Origin: Thiemannella venezuelensis
GTDB lineage: Bacteria; Actinomycetota; Actinomycetes; Streptosporangiales; Streptosporangiaceae
Length of the DNA: 64,000 bases
Direction of reading: 5' to 3'
Assembly (NCBI RefSeq): GCF_014203605.1
Contig: NZ_JACHJJ010000020.1
Coordinates: 1 to 64,000, forward strand
Part shown: piece after piece, positions 8,154 to 17,538 of the stretch
Layout: each line of letters begins with the position of its first letter
Position numbering within the stretch: the stretch's first letter is position 1
Position numbers and translations under genes: made by a program
The notes under the pieces: generated by a model
What the model saw: the letters and a program-made list of their open reading frames with translations, nothing else
What the model was told of the DNA's origin: nothing
The model's database searches: none

Positions 8154-9128
8154 GTGTTGCGCTGCGCCGTACTCGACGACTACCAGAACGTCGCCCTCAC
8201 CATGGCCGACTGGTCACGGGTGGGGATGAGAAGCTTCCGTGAGCACTTCGACGACCGGGACGCCCTGGTGCAGGCGATCGGCGACTGCGAGATCGTGGTC
8301 ATCATGCGCGAGCGCACCCCGTTCCCCCGGGCGCTCTTCGAGCGCCTGCCGAACCTGCGGCTGCTCGTCACCTCCGGCGCGCGCAACGCCTCCATCGACC
8401 TGGCCGCCGCCGCCGACCACGGCGTCACCGTCTGCGGCACCGGCAGCTCCTCCGCCCCGCCCGCCGAGCTGACCTGGGCGCTCATCCTCGGCCTGGCCCG
8501 CCACCTGGTGCCGGAGAACACCGCGCTGCGCACCGGCGGCCCCTGGCAGAGCACCGTCGGGACCGGCCTGCACGGCAGTGTGCTGGGCCTGCTCGGCCTG
8601 GGCAAGATCGGCACGCAGATGGCCCGGGTCGGGCAGGCCTTCGGCATGGACGTCCTCGCCTGGAGCCGGAACCTCACCGCCGAGCGGGCGGAGGCGGCCG
8701 GTGCACGGCGGGCGGGGTCGCTGGAGGAGCTGTGCGCGGCGAGCGACTTCCTCTCGGTCCACGTCGTGCTGGGCGAGCGCACCCGGGGCCTGATCGGGGC
8801 GGCCGAGCTGGCGCTGATGAAACCCTCCGCCTACCTGGTCAACACCTCCCGGGCCGCGATCGTCGACCAGGCCGCGCTGGTCGACGCCCTCCGGGAACGG
8901 CGGATCGCCGGAGCCGGGCTCGACGTCTTCGAGACCGAGCCGCTGCCCGCGGGACATCCGCTGCGGACCCTGCCGAACGTGCTGGCCACCCCGCACCTCG
9001 GCTATGTCACGACGGGGAACTACCACACGTACTTCCGCGAGGCCGTCGAGGACATCGAGGCCTTCCTGGACGGTTCCCCGATCCGCGTCCTCGGCACGTT
9101 CCGAACGGACTCCCGGACGAGGTCCTGA
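8154..9128 (+). CDS. D-isomer-specific 2-hydroxyacid dehydrogenase family protein
   Basis: NAD-dependent reductase of 2-oxoacids (glycerate/lactate/phosphoglycerate dehydrogenase superfamily), 324 aa. The Rossmann motif GLLGLGKIGTQMA lies in the middle. The catalytic triad positions are recognisable: Arg in NTSRAAIVD, Glu in GLDVFETEPLP and His in TPHLGYVT. The N terminus CAVLDDYQNVAL is typical of the actinobacterial subgroup. The GTG start at 8154 is the first in-frame start before the fold. The substrate is unknown. The gene converges with the next one at a 36-bp gap. Confidence 0.9.
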   Translation: MLRCAVLDDYQNVALTMADWSRVGMRSFREHFDDRDALVQAIGDCEIVVIMRERTPFPRALFERLPNLRLLVTSGARNASIDLAAAADHGVTVCGTGSSSAPPAELTWALILGLARHLVPENTALRTGGPWQSTVGTGLHGSVLGLLGLGKIGTQMARVGQAFGMDVLAWSRNLTAERAEAAGARRAGSLEELCAASDFLSVHVVLGERTRGLIGAAELALMKPSAYLVNTSRAAIVDQAALVDALRERRIAGAGLDVFETEPLPAGHPLRTLPNVLATPHLGYVTTGNYHTYFREAVEDIEAFLDGSPIRVLGTFRTDSRTRS

Positions 9129-9164
9129 GGCGGGTCCCGAAGACGGGTCCCGAACGAGGAGGCG

Positions 9165-10031
9165 CTACCCGATGGTCGCGGTCAATCCCTCGCCTCCGCG
9201 GCCCTCCTTGATGAGCGTTTCGATCCTCACCGCCACCTCCGGCAGTCCGCCGTCGCCGAGACGCCGACCGGCCCGGAGCCCGATGAGGTGGCGGACGACC
9301 GTGAGGTGCTCGGTGAGGTCGGCGGGGCCCGCCGGGTAGGCGGCCCGCACCAGCCCGGAGACCGTGGCGGGAACCCCGGTGACCACATGACCGAGCTGAA
9401 CGGCCGCCGCACGGGAGAACTCGGCGACGTCGACGCCGGTCTCCCGCACGGTGTCCAGGGCGCGCAGCAGGCCGAGCTGGGCGTCGTACCAGAGCCCGAA
9501 GAGGGCGAGATCCCAGACCGCGGCCGCCTCCGGCGCCTCCCCGACGAAGCGCGGCTCGCCCAGCAGGCCGAGCGTCACGGCGTGCTCCTCGAACGCGGGA
9601 CGGGAGCCGCTGTACAGGATGCTCGCCGCGCCGGTGCCGATCACCTCCGGTGAGGCCTGGATGCCCGCGTCGAGGTAGCGCGCCCCCAGGGCGGCGACGC
9701 GCCGAGCGGACCGCCGGGCCTCGTCGGCGGTTCCGGTGTACATCCCGACGATCGTCCGACCGGACAGGTCCGCGTCCAGGCCGGCGAGGCACTGCCGCAC
9801 CGCCGCGTAGTCCGTGAGGGTGAGGAGGATCAGGGCGCAGGACGACGCCGCCTCCCGGACCGATCCCGCCGGCAGCGCGCCGACCTCCACCAGCCCGGCG
9901 GAACGGCTCGCCGTACGGTTCCACACCACCACGTCGTGTCCCCCGGCGAGCAACCGGCGGGCCACCGCACCGCCGATGGCCCCCGTCCCGATCACCGCAA
10001 CCCGCCGCCCCGCACTTCTGGTCTCCGTCAT
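9165..10031 (-). CDS. NAD(P)-dependent 6PGDH/imine-reductase-like oxidoreductase
   Basis: 288 aa. The N-terminal NAD(P) fold VAVIGTGAIGGAVARRLLAGGHDVVVWNRT (11-40) is followed by a helical C domain with DLALFGLWYDAQLGLLRAL and GVDVAEFSRAA, a layout shared by beta-hydroxyacid dehydrogenases and imine reductases. The canonical beta-HAD catalytic Lys region is replaced by LALFGLWYDAQ, favouring the imine-reductase-like branch. The ATG at 10031 lies only about 7 bp from a MerR-type -10, so the message may be leaderless. Confidence 0.82.
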   Translation of the reverse strand: MTETRSAGRRVAVIGTGAIGGAVARRLLAGGHDVVVWNRTASRSAGLVEVGALPAGSVREAASSCALILLTLTDYAAVRQCLAGLDADLSGRTIVGMYTGTADEARRSARRVAALGARYLDAGIQASPEVIGTGAASILYSGSRPAFEEHAVTLGLLGEPRFVGEAPEAAAVWDLALFGLWYDAQLGLLRALDTVRETGVDVAEFSRAAAVQLGHVVTGVPATVSGLVRAAYPAGPADLTEHLTVVRHLIGLRAGRRLGDGGLPEVAVRIETLIKEGRGGEGLTATIG

Positions 10032-10038
10032 GGCGGCA

Positions 10039-10069
10039 ATCTTCAGATATCAACCGGACTTGAGGTCAA
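10039..10069 (-). promoter_or_regulatory. MerR-type promoter (19-bp spacer)
   Basis: On the minus strand -35 TTGACC (10069-10064) and GAAGAT (10044-10039) are 19 bp apart, the long spacing used by MerR-regulated promoters. The spacer contains the dyad TCAA-N6-TTGA. No intact merR gene is adjacent; the regulator would be elsewhere. Confidence 0.4.
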
Positions 10070-10232
10070 GACGGCGACAGGCCGCGACGCTCTGCCGGAC
10101 GTGCTGCAGCGCCGGTTCGGCCGCGCCGGGAGCGGCGTCGGACAGGAAGGTGAGCCGGCGGGAGACCGGCGTGTCGGCGCTCAGTCCCTTCGCGTTCGAG
10201 CGCCGCACGACCTCGCCGAGAAGGTGCGCGGA
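10050..10232 (-). pseudogene. Possible gene remnant related to the copy near 11413-11444
   Basis: An open minus-strand frame of about 60 codons (in-frame stop at 10235-10233, terminator TGA 10052-10050) has a reading ADTPVSRRLTFLSDAAPGAA that reappears, diverged, upstream of the WD40 gene as DTPVSRRLTLLLDIAPAA. Most differences are consistent with a coding origin. I cannot name the parent family. There is no good start or ribosome binding site, so it is listed as a remnant rather than a gene. Confidence 0.3.
10144..10175. repeat. 32-bp direct repeat, copy 1
   Basis: Identical to 11413-11444 at 31 of 32 positions (it begins AGGAAGGTGAGCC and ends GACCGGCGTGTC). It contains the hairpin GCCGG-N7-CCGGC. 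Homology continues leftward with lower identity. The pair brackets the WD40 gene. Confidence 0.85.
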
Positions 10233-10245
10233 TCATTGATCGTGA

Positions 10246-11334
10246 TCAGTCGATGGACGGATGAGGGGGCGACGGGCTCCACGCTCGCAGTACGAGGTCG
10301 TCACCGGCGGAGACGACGACCGGGTGGCCGTCCGCCCTGGCCACCGCCACCGACCGGACCACGTCGGGGTGGGCGAACGACGGGTCGATCTGCTCGCCGG
10401 TGGCCAGATCCCATACCCGCACCGTCCGGTCGTGGCCGGCCGAGACGACGACCGGACGGTCGTCCAACCGGGTCACGGCCGCCGACCAAGCCGTATCGGT
10501 GTGGCCTTCGAACGGTTCGCGGAGCGCCCTGCCGGCGGTCAGGTCCCACACCCGTATCGTCCCGTCGCTCCCTCCGGTGACGGCGACCGGACGGCCCTCC
10601 ACCTGCGTGGTCTGCACCGATGTGATCGCGAGGTCGTGACCGGTGATGGGCGTGCCGATCTGCCTGCCCGTGGCCAGATCCCGCATGCGCATGACACCGT
10701 CGTCACCGCCGAGGAGGACGACGTGGCGTCCTTTCACCTGGGTCACGGCCATCGACCACACTCCGGAGGTGTGCCCCTTGAACGGCGTGCCGATCTGCTC
10801 GCCGGTGGCGAGATCCCACATGCGTACCGTCGTGCCCACGTCGATGGAGACGATTACCTGGCGGCCGTCCAGCCGTGTCACCGCCACCGCCCCGACGCCG
10901 TCGGTGTGACCGGTGATGGGCGCGCCGATCTGCTTGCCCGTGGCCAGGTCCCACACCCGTATCGTCCCTTCGCCCCCTCCGGTGACGGCGACCGGATCGC
11001 CGTTCAGCTCCGCCACCGTCAGCGCCTCGACCCGGTAGGTGTGATCGGTCTGCTGCGCATAGAGCTGCGTGCCGAAGGGGGCGGTCACCGGAAAACGGGC
11101 CGTCGGGGTCACCTTGGCCGGGGCGGCGGAGGACGTTTCGAAGCCGCCCCCCTGCCAGTACAGGAGGGTGGCGGCGCACAGGGCGAGGACGACAGCGGCC
11201 TGCTTGGCGGCAGGTGGCATACGACGGCGTCCGGCCGGAGAGTAGGACGGGCCACCGATGGTCCATACGTCAGGGTCGGGCATTCGATCACTCTGCTCCA
11301 GTGATCTTGTTGTCGGCTTGGAAGCGGCTTGCAT
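10246..11334 (-). CDS. Membrane-anchored WD40 repeat protein
   Basis: 362 aa. After an N-terminal tail and one hydrophobic helix at about 46-61 (QAAVVLALCAATLLYW) come about six WD40 blades, each ending in (I/V)RVWDLATG-type strands (for example GGGEGTIRVWDLATG, SDGTIRVWDLTAG, HDRTVRVWDLATG), sufficient for a propeller. The N-terminal helix would anchor it with the propeller outside or at the membrane. Actinomycetes often fuse such propellers to kinase or NTPase domains; here the propeller stands alone. ATG 11334 is used; ATG 11283 (MPDPDVW) is an alternative start. Confidence 0.85.
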   Translation of the reverse strand: MQAASKPTTRSLEQSDRMPDPDVWTIGGPSYSPAGRRRMPPAAKQAAVVLALCAATLLYWQGGGFETSSAAPAKVTPTARFPVTAPFGTQLYAQQTDHTYRVEALTVAELNGDPVAVTGGGEGTIRVWDLATGKQIGAPITGHTDGVGAVAVTRLDGRQVIVSIDVGTTVRMWDLATGEQIGTPFKGHTSGVWSMAVTQVKGRHVVLLGGDDGVMRMRDLATGRQIGTPITGHDLAITSVQTTQVEGRPVAVTGGSDGTIRVWDLTAGRALREPFEGHTDTAWSAAVTRLDDRPVVVSAGHDRTVRVWDLATGEQIDPSFAHPDVVRSVAVARADGHPVVVSAGDDLVLRAWSPSPPHPSID

Positions 11335-11412
11335 CCATCTCCGCGGTCTCCGTGACCCGTTCGCTGGACATGCTTCGGTGTCAGCGCGACCGCGGCGGGA
11401 GCGATATCAAGC

Positions 11413-11444
11413 AGGAGGGTGAGCCGGCGGGAGACCGGCGTGTC
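11413..11444. repeat. 32-bp direct repeat, copy 2
   Basis: Second copy of the 10144-10175 element (begins AGGAGGGTGAGCC), located between the terC fragment and the WD40 gene. Same orientation as copy 1. Confidence 0.85.
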
Positions 11445-11445
11445 C

Positions 11446-11850
11446 TCATGCGGGCCTCTCTCCCCCGCCTTCCTGCCCGGGCTCGCGGCTCCCCGTACCG
11501 GCCTGCGCCTTCTTCCGGTTCTTCCGGGTGAGCCGGCGCAGCGAGCCGGCGTGCGCCCGTTCCTCCGGGTGCTTCCGTACCCGCCGGAGGCTCGCGACGA
11601 CGGTGACGAGCAGCACGGTGAGGATCACCCCCAGCGACACGGGCGTGGGGATCTCCGGGATCGAGGAGGACACGTCCTCGTGCAGGAAGACCAGGACGAG
11701 TTTCACCCCGATGAAACCGAGGATCGCGGAGAGCCCGACCGACAGGTAGACCAGCCGCTCCAGCAGTCCTTCGATGAGGAAGTACAGGGCCCGCAGGCCG
11801 AGCACGATCCCCACGACGACGGCCCAGGCGCCCAACGAGTCAACGATCAC
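11446..11850 (-). pseudogene. 5'-truncated TerC family membrane protein
   Basis: 134 codons matching only the C-terminal half of TerC (normally more than 300 aa). GLRALYFLIEGLLERLVYLSVGLSAILGFIGVKLVL and IPEIPTPVSLGVILTVLLVTVVASL are the last conserved TerC transmembrane segments. The first half, with most of the conserved acidic residues, is absent; the sequence upstream (toward array 1) has no match. The frame itself is intact from GTG 11850 to the stop. Full-length TerC is linked to tellurite resistance and metal loading of exported proteins; this piece is probably non-functional. Confidence 0.7.
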
Positions 11851-12235
11851 TGCCCCACCCTGGGTTCACGACATATACACGATCATGTCCGTGTACCCCG
11901 TGGCCGCTCCCTTGCCCGGCGTGGCGGCCCGACTGGGACCTCCACGTGTTCGAAACGTCGATCACGCGCCCCCGACGGTGGCTCCGGACGCCTACGCCAA
12001 GGCAACCGCTGAGCAGCCCACCTCCGGGTACGGCAAGCAGCACCATCAGCCTCAGCCTTGCAGAGAAGTGAAGTCAACCATGACTCCGCCGTCGTGAACG
12101 TATGACTCGCTCCCATCAGACCGGCGACTCGTGCAGCGTCTTCAGACGTCGGCGCCGCCGCACCCGCGGCCCGGTTCTCCTCCTCGTTGGGTACGGGAGT
12201 GAGCTCCATCTGCCCGACGGTAACGCCCATACAAC
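11851..12235. other. Gene-poor stretch between terC fragment and CRISPR array 1
   Basis: No convincing gene. Open frames on both strands here have no ribosome binding site and no recognisable domain. The right end runs straight into the degenerate last repeat of array 1. This is the trailer side of the array. Confidence 0.5.
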
Positions 12236-15200
12236 GGTTCACCACCCCCACTGACGTGGGGACCGGACAACTCAGGCCCCCAGCGAGTCGATGATCACCG
12301 GTTCACCCCCACGGGCGTGGGGATCGGCCGATCATGCGGATCGACGGCATGTAGCTGAACGGTTTACCCCCACGGGCGTGGGGATCGGGACTGAGGCGCC
12401 TGCTGGCGGGGACGGTGGGACGGTTCACCCCCACGGGCGTGGGGATCGGTCGGGCGAGGTCGCTGTCTCCGGTGCGGCCAGCGGTTCACCCCCACGGGCG
12501 TGGGGATCGGTGCTCGGCGTCAGCGACGAACCGGTAGCCGCGCGGTTCACCCCCACGGGCGTGGGGATCGGCTGACCAACCGCGAGTGCGCAAGAGGCCA
12601 GGGCGGTTCACCCCCACGGGCGTGGAGATCGGGTGCCCTTGGTGATGGCAAGCGGCTCGTAGGAGGGTTCACCCCCACGGGCGTGGGGATCGGGACTGAT
12701 CGCTCGGCGGCATCGCGATGCCTCTCGGTTCACCCCCACGGGCGTGGGGATCGGTGCGTGGAGTGCGGGCAGAGGCCGATGTACGCCAGTTCACCCCCAC
12801 GGGCGTGGGGATCGGGCGCCCGCCTATAAGAAGATCAACGGCACGAACGGTTCACCCCCACGGGCGTGGGGATCGGTCGAACTCGGTAAGGTCGACGTCG
12901 TCTGTGATCGGTTCACCCCCACGGGCGTGGGGATCGGGGCGATCGGCTGGGCCCACGCCCATGCGAACGCGGTTCACCCCCACGGGCGTGGGGATCGGGT
13001 GTCGATCACGTCGATCGCGACGTCGAACGCCGGTTCACCCCCACGGGCGTGGGGATCGGCATCTCTTCCTGCGGGGACGTCACGTTTCCTCCGGTTCACC
13101 CCCACGGGCGTGGGGATCGGCCTTGCCCGCCGCTGTCCACGGGTCGGCCCGTCGGTTCACCCCCACGGGCGTGGGGATCGGGACACGAAGGTCAGGCTGG
13201 TGACGACGTCGCCCGGTTCACCCCCACGGGCGTGGGGATCGGCGGGCGAGGTGGGTGTAGGTGGAGGCGTTGGCCGGTTCACCCCCACGGGCGTGGGGAT
13301 CGGCCATCCCCCCTTACCGAGCCGTACGGCCAGAGCGGTTCACCCCCACGGGCGTGGGGATCGGGCCCCGAGAACCGGTCGAGCTGCCCGCCGGTCGGTT
13401 CACCCCCACGGGCGTGGGGATCGGTGCTGGGCGGCGATGACGTGGTCACCGAGCCGCGGTTCACCCCCACGGGCGTGGGAATCGGTCGACTCCACAACGG
13501 AGGCCAGCGGGCGCACGCGGTTCACCCCCACGGGCGTGGGGATCGGCTGGGCGACGGCATGCAGGAGGTCTCCGAGGTCGGTTCACCCCCACGGGCGTGG
13601 GGATCGGTCCTCGTTCGTCCCGTCCAGCGCAGAGCGGACCGGTTCACCCCCACGGGCGTGGGGATCGGGGCCGCGGCTACGACGCCTGGCCACCCGACGG
13701 CGGTTCACCCCCACGGGCGTGGGGATCGGGCCCGCGGTCTCGACCTCACCACCCAGGCCCGCGGTTCACCCCCACGGGCGTGGGGATCGGAGGGGCAGCG
13801 CCTGGATGGGGAGTCCTCGTAGCGGTTCACCCCCACGGGCGTGGGGATCGGCAGCCCTCCGAGGACGTCGCCGACCTCGCATCGGGTTCACCCCCACGGG
13901 CGTGGGGATCGGCTGTGCGTGCCAGACGGTGTAAGCCCGATCGCCGGTTCACCCCCACGGGCGTGGGGATCGGAAGGTGGAGAAGGTCACCGGGCTGGTC
14001 AAGAACGGTTCACCCCCACGGGCGTGGGGATCGGCCACGCTCGGGACCTGCGACATGGGGAAACTCCGGTTCACCCCCACGGGCGTGGGGATCGGCCGGC
14101 GTAGGCGGCGTGCTCGGCCGGCCAGCCCGGTTCACCCCCACGGGCGTGGGGATCGGGCGGCCACCGCGTACACGACGCCATCCTCGGCCGGTTCACCCCC
14201 ACGGGCGTGGGGATCGGGATGTAGGCCACCAGCTCATCGATGTGGTGGTCGGTTCACCCCCACGGGCGTGGGGATCGGAGGCGAGCGAGCAGGGTTGTCA
14301 GAACGTCCTGCGGTTCACCCCCACGGGCGTGGGGATCGGCCGTGCTCGCCGTACGGCGGGCGGGTGTGCCGCGGTTCACCCCCACGGGCGTGGGGATCGG
14401 CCTCGAGGTGCGATGGGGCAGGAAAACTCACCCGGTTCACCCCCACGGGCGTGGGGATCGGGCCCCCGTCATGCTGCCCATCCCCGGCAAGGGCGGTTCA
14501 CCCCCACGGGCGTGGGGATCGGACGGTCATCGGCCGGGACCTGGCCCAGCTCGACGGTTCACCCCCACGGGCGTGGGGATCGGCTGGCCGTCGTCGTTGC
14601 GGCCAGCCCATACGGCGGTTCACCCCCACGGGCGTGGGGATCGGGAGACCTGGCCGTCGTCCCAGGCGACAGTGACCGGTTCACCCCCACGGGCGTGGGG
14701 ATCGGCGAGCAGTTGCACGCGTCGGCGCGGGCAAGCCCGGTTCACCCCCACGGGCGTGGGGATCGGACTCTCGTAGGCGCCGAGATCCAGGCCGCTGACG
14801 GTTCACCCCCACGGGCGTGGGGATCGGTCCTGAGCGTCGAAGCGCTCACGGACGAGGTGCGGTTCACCCCCACGGGCGTGGGGATCGGAGACGCCGGTCT
14901 ACCGCCAGATCGCCGACGCCCGGTTCACCCCCACGGGCGTGGGGATCGGTCGGGTTCGTGGCGGGCGACGGTGGTCGAGCAGGGTTCACCCCCACGGGCG
15001 TGGGGATCGGCACCCGATGTCCAGGATCTGGCGGATCCCGGCGGTTCACCCCCACGGGCGTGGGGATCGGGACCCCGCGACCTCCGCGCTGCTCATGGTC
15101 GCCGGTTCACCCCCACGGGCGTGGGGATCGGTGCTCCCCCTCGGCGGAAGGTCCGGCGGCCTCCGGTTCACCCCCACGGGCGTGGGGATCGGCAGCGGCG

Positions 15201-15498
15201 TGGAGAACACCGGGTACCCCTTGCCGGTTCACCCCCACGGGCGTGGGGATCGGCCTTGCCCTTATCTATTCCGGCAACAAGGTTCCGGTTCACCCCCACG
15301 GGCGTGGGGATCGGGGAAATCTGCTGGTCAGCGCCGGTAAGGATCTACGGTTCACCCCCACGGGCGTGGGGATCGGCGTCACTCACACGATCTCCGCCTC
15401 CGGCCATGCGGTTCACCCCCACGGGCGTGGGGATCGGCGCGTCCAGGTGCCAACGCCTCGCTCGAAGCTCGGTTCACCCCCACGGGCGTGGGGATCGG
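12236..15498 (-). CRISPR. Type I-E CRISPR array 1 (53 repeats plus one degenerate)
   Basis: Repeat period is 61 bp: 29-nt repeats and mostly 32-nt spacers. Read on the minus strand the repeat begins CCGATCCCCACG and ends CGTGGGGGTGAACCG, giving a 7-bp stem (CCCCACG/CGTGGGG) with a two-base loop and the 8-nt 3' part GTGAACCG expected as the crRNA 5' handle. Intact repeats lie from 12300 to 15498. The left-most unit (12236-12266) is degenerate with a 3-nt insertion, marking the leader-distal end. Transcription is therefore leftward from the leader at 15499-15586, collinear with the cas operon. Single-base repeat variants occur at 12364, 12625, 12789 and 13479. One unit near 13337-13397 is 60 bp. 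Confidence 0.98.
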
Positions 15499-15586
15499 AC
15501 TTACCGACCTGGAAAAATTTCCCTGAACTGCGAAGACATACGTGTCGGAGTTTGTCGGTGATCGGAAATCATCAACCTTCCGCCGA
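15499..15586 (-). promoter_or_regulatory. Leader of CRISPR array 1
   Basis: AT-richer segment between the cas2 stop and the first repeat (contains GAAATTTTTCC on the minus strand). The motif GATCACCGACAAA (15563-15551) is also in the array 2 leader and ends 52 nt before the first repeat in both, within one base. It probably holds the array promoter and the spacer-integration signal. Confidence 0.75.
15551..15563 (-). promoter_or_regulatory. Shared leader motif, array 1 copy
   Basis: GATCACCGACAAA on the minus strand, identical to 24808-24820 of the array 2 leader; 52 nt to the first repeat here, 53 nt there. Confidence 0.7.
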
Positions 15587-15889
15587 TCAAGAGACGCCGG
15601 AATCCTCTGGGAGGAAACGAACCAGCTGGAGTCCATCAAAGTCCGCTACACGACGACGGCGCTCGCCCGCCGTATGGATGACGAACTTCTGCTCGTTGTC
15701 CGCTGGATGCATGCAAACGGCCGCACCCTCGCCAACACAGGCGCTGACGGCTGACCACAGTTCATCGCGGACTCGGGCGGAGACCGTCCCCACATAGAGC
15801 CCCGGGGCGGGTTCGATCAGCCATCGGCTCAAGGCTCCTCGGACGTGGTCAGGGACGGCGGTTGTGGAGATCACGACCATGGATGCCAT
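15587..15889 (-). CDS. cas2: Type I-E CRISPR-associated endoribonuclease/integrase subunit Cas2
   Basis: 100 aa, the Cas2e (CT1978-type) form. The N terminus MVVISTTAVPDHVRGALSRWLIEPAPGLYVGTVSARVRDELWSAV is the standard ferredoxin-like Cas2e sequence, and QKFVIHTAGERRRRVADFDGL follows. It bridges two Cas1 dimers in the spacer-integration complex. The gene starts 12 bp after cas1 and is the last gene of the leftward operon, so its 3' side abuts the array 1 leader. ATG 15889 or the in-frame ATG 15880 could be used. Confidence 0.95.
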   Translation of the reverse strand: MASMVVISTTAVPDHVRGALSRWLIEPAPGLYVGTVSARVRDELWSAVSACVGEGAAVCMHPADNEQKFVIHTAGERRRRVADFDGLQLVRFLPEDSGVS

Positions 15890-15901
15890 TGCGGCCTGCT
15901 T

Positions 15902-16909
15902 TCACCAAGGGTTGTCAACGGCACCGGCCGCTTCGTCACCGTAGTTGACGCCGGCCGGAAGTGATCCGAGATCCGGGTCCCAGAGATGGATAACGTCCGC
16001 GACCCGCTCTGCGGACTCACGCGGTGACTCGGGGTCGATCAGCCCTTGGATGTCCGTGACGATCGCAGGCATCAGCTTCAGCAGTCGGAATTCCTCCCTC
16101 AGACGAACCCGCGCCTCGCGTTCGGGCTGAAACGATCCCGCCAGTGAGAAAGCCAGCGGGATCGTCACCTTCGCCTTGTAGAGATCGGCGACGTCGTAGA
16201 CGAACGACATCTGCGTCCCCGAGTGGATGAATCCGAGCGCCGGAGAGCAGCCGAGTGCGAGCACAGCCGCGTGGACCACGCCGTAAAGAGCCGCGTTGGC
16301 GGCGGACAGTGCCAGATTGACGGGGTCCTGGTCGTCCCAGGCTGCGGGGTCGTAGTTTCGCCGGAACCGTTCGATGCCATATTTCATGGCCAGCGTTCGG
16401 TAGAGCGCCTTGACGCGCTGTCCTTCCAGACCGCGCAACTGCGCCAACGTGACACCAGTCGGAGCAGCAGCAGTACCGAACCGGTGTTCGTACATCCGTA
16501 CGGCCACCCTCAGTCGCTCCTCCTCCGAAGCCCAGGCTCGCGCCTGGCGCTCCAGCCATCCCGAGGTGAGCTGGGCCGGCGTCACACCTGCGTACGAGCG
16601 GACACCGCCCGCGCCGACGCAGACAAGCGACGTCCCGTGCCGAGCGAACGTGGCCATCGCCGGTTGGGTGATTGAAGTTCCGGGACCGAGAAGGACACAC
16701 GCGAGGGAGGCTGTGGGCAGGTAGACCCGCTCGTCTCCCCTTGATGAATCGACCCGGGCGCAGATCCCTGTGTCGTCTTGAACGATCTTGACGCTCTCCA
16801 TGTAGAGAAACGACAGGGAGTCGGCGATTCTGGGCAGCATCGCGAGGGTGGGCGCGCCGAGCTTACGTCGGCCGTCAGAGCCCGGCTTCCCGCCCGGAGC
16901 ACGCTTCAC
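15902..16909 (-). CDS. cas1: Type I-E CRISPR-associated endonuclease Cas1
   Basis: Integrase that inserts new spacers, 335 aa from the GTG at 16909. This start is chosen because it overlaps the cas6e stop by 4 bp (GTGA) and precedes the family opening RKLGAPTLAMLPRIADSLSFLY. An in-frame start at 16942 would add 11 residues inside cas6e. The active-site regions are present: the Glu in LRGLEGQRVKALYR, the His in GFIHSGTQMSFVYDVADLYK and the two Asp of the same segment. Proline/Glu-rich C terminus as usual. Confidence 0.95.
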   Translation of the reverse strand: MKRAPGGKPGSDGRRKLGAPTLAMLPRIADSLSFLYMESVKIVQDDTGICARVDSSRGDERVYLPTASLACVLLGPGTSITQPAMATFARHGTSLVCVGAGGVRSYAGVTPAQLTSGWLERQARAWASEEERLRVAVRMYEHRFGTAAAPTGVTLAQLRGLEGQRVKALYRTLAMKYGIERFRRNYDPAAWDDQDPVNLALSAANAALYGVVHAAVLALGCSPALGFIHSGTQMSFVYDVADLYKAKVTIPLAFSLAGSFQPEREARVRLREEFRLLKLMPAIVTDIQGLIDPESPRESAERVADVIHLWDPDLGSLPAGVNYGDEAAGAVDNPW

Positions 16910-17538
16910 CCGTTCACCGGCGCAAGGCTGAGAAGTCCACATCCGTAGGCCTTACCACGCCCGACACCGGTGACGACGGCCCGCCGCAGCGCCTCGACGT
17001 CCTGTACCACGGCCATCCCGGCGAAGCGGGTGACGGCATGGCGAACCGCGTCCTTGCCTCGGCCCCGGATATCAGGCATCGAGGTGGAGACCGAGGTACG
17101 CAAGACGAGACCGTTGGCCGCCGCCCGAGTGTGCCACCACTCCTCCGCGTCGGAGCCATGGAGGGCGACGACTTTTCCGGCCTGGTCAGCCGTACGCCCC
17201 AGACGCTTGGCGGTGTTGGCCGTGATCCGGTAGTGGACCACGGCACCTGACTCGAGCTTCTCGAGAAACGAGGTGATCTCCCGTACGGCCACCGCCCCGT
17301 ACCCTTCGGGCAGCCGCTCCGGATTCGTCGGCAGCAAGGACTGGACGAGGAGATGCGGGCCTGCGGAGGCGGTGTCGTCGTAGCGGTAGAGCACCCCACT
17401 GGTGGCCCGGGCGTTCTTCCCGAGTCCGTCTGGTACCAGCAACATCACTCGCTTGTGCAGCAGTTCGGCGTTGCCGAGATCCCGGCGGGCGGCCGGATTG
17501 CGCGGATCCAGAATGACTCTGGTCAGCCACACGTTCAT
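16906..17538 (-). CDS. cas6e: Type I-E pre-crRNA endoribonuclease Cas6e (CasE)
   Basis: 210 aa, the normal length. It cuts the repeat hairpin at the 3' base of the stem and stays on the crRNA 3' end in Cascade. N terminus MNVWLTRVILDPRNPAARRDLGNAELLHKRVM carries the catalytic-type His at about residue 28, and the C-terminal glycine-rich loop GVGRGKAYGCGLLSLAP is the RAMP signature. Overlaps cas5e at its start (ATGA) and cas1 at its end (GTGA). Confidence 0.95.
   Translation of the reverse strand: MNVWLTRVILDPRNPAARRDLGNAELLHKRVMLLVPDGLGKNARATSGVLYRYDDTASAGPHLLVQSLLPTNPERLPEGYGAVAVREITSFLEKLESGAVVHYRITANTAKRLGRTADQAGKVVALHGSDAEEWWHTRAAANGLVLRTSVSTSMPDIRGRGKDAVRHAVTRFAGMAVVQDVEALRRAVVTGVGRGKAYGCGLLSLAPVNG

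Noticed and set aside
11883-12251. 122-codon minus-strand frame before array 1
   Set aside because: Acidic N-terminal half looks protein-like, but there is no ribosome binding site and the second half is Arg-rich shadow; not enough to call a gene.
12291-15797. Several plus-strand frames with repeating HPHGRGDR / SPPRAWGS / FTPTGVGIG peptides
   Set aside because: They are the three-frame translation of the CRISPR repeats of array 1, whose 61-bp period cycles the frames; not a repeat protein.
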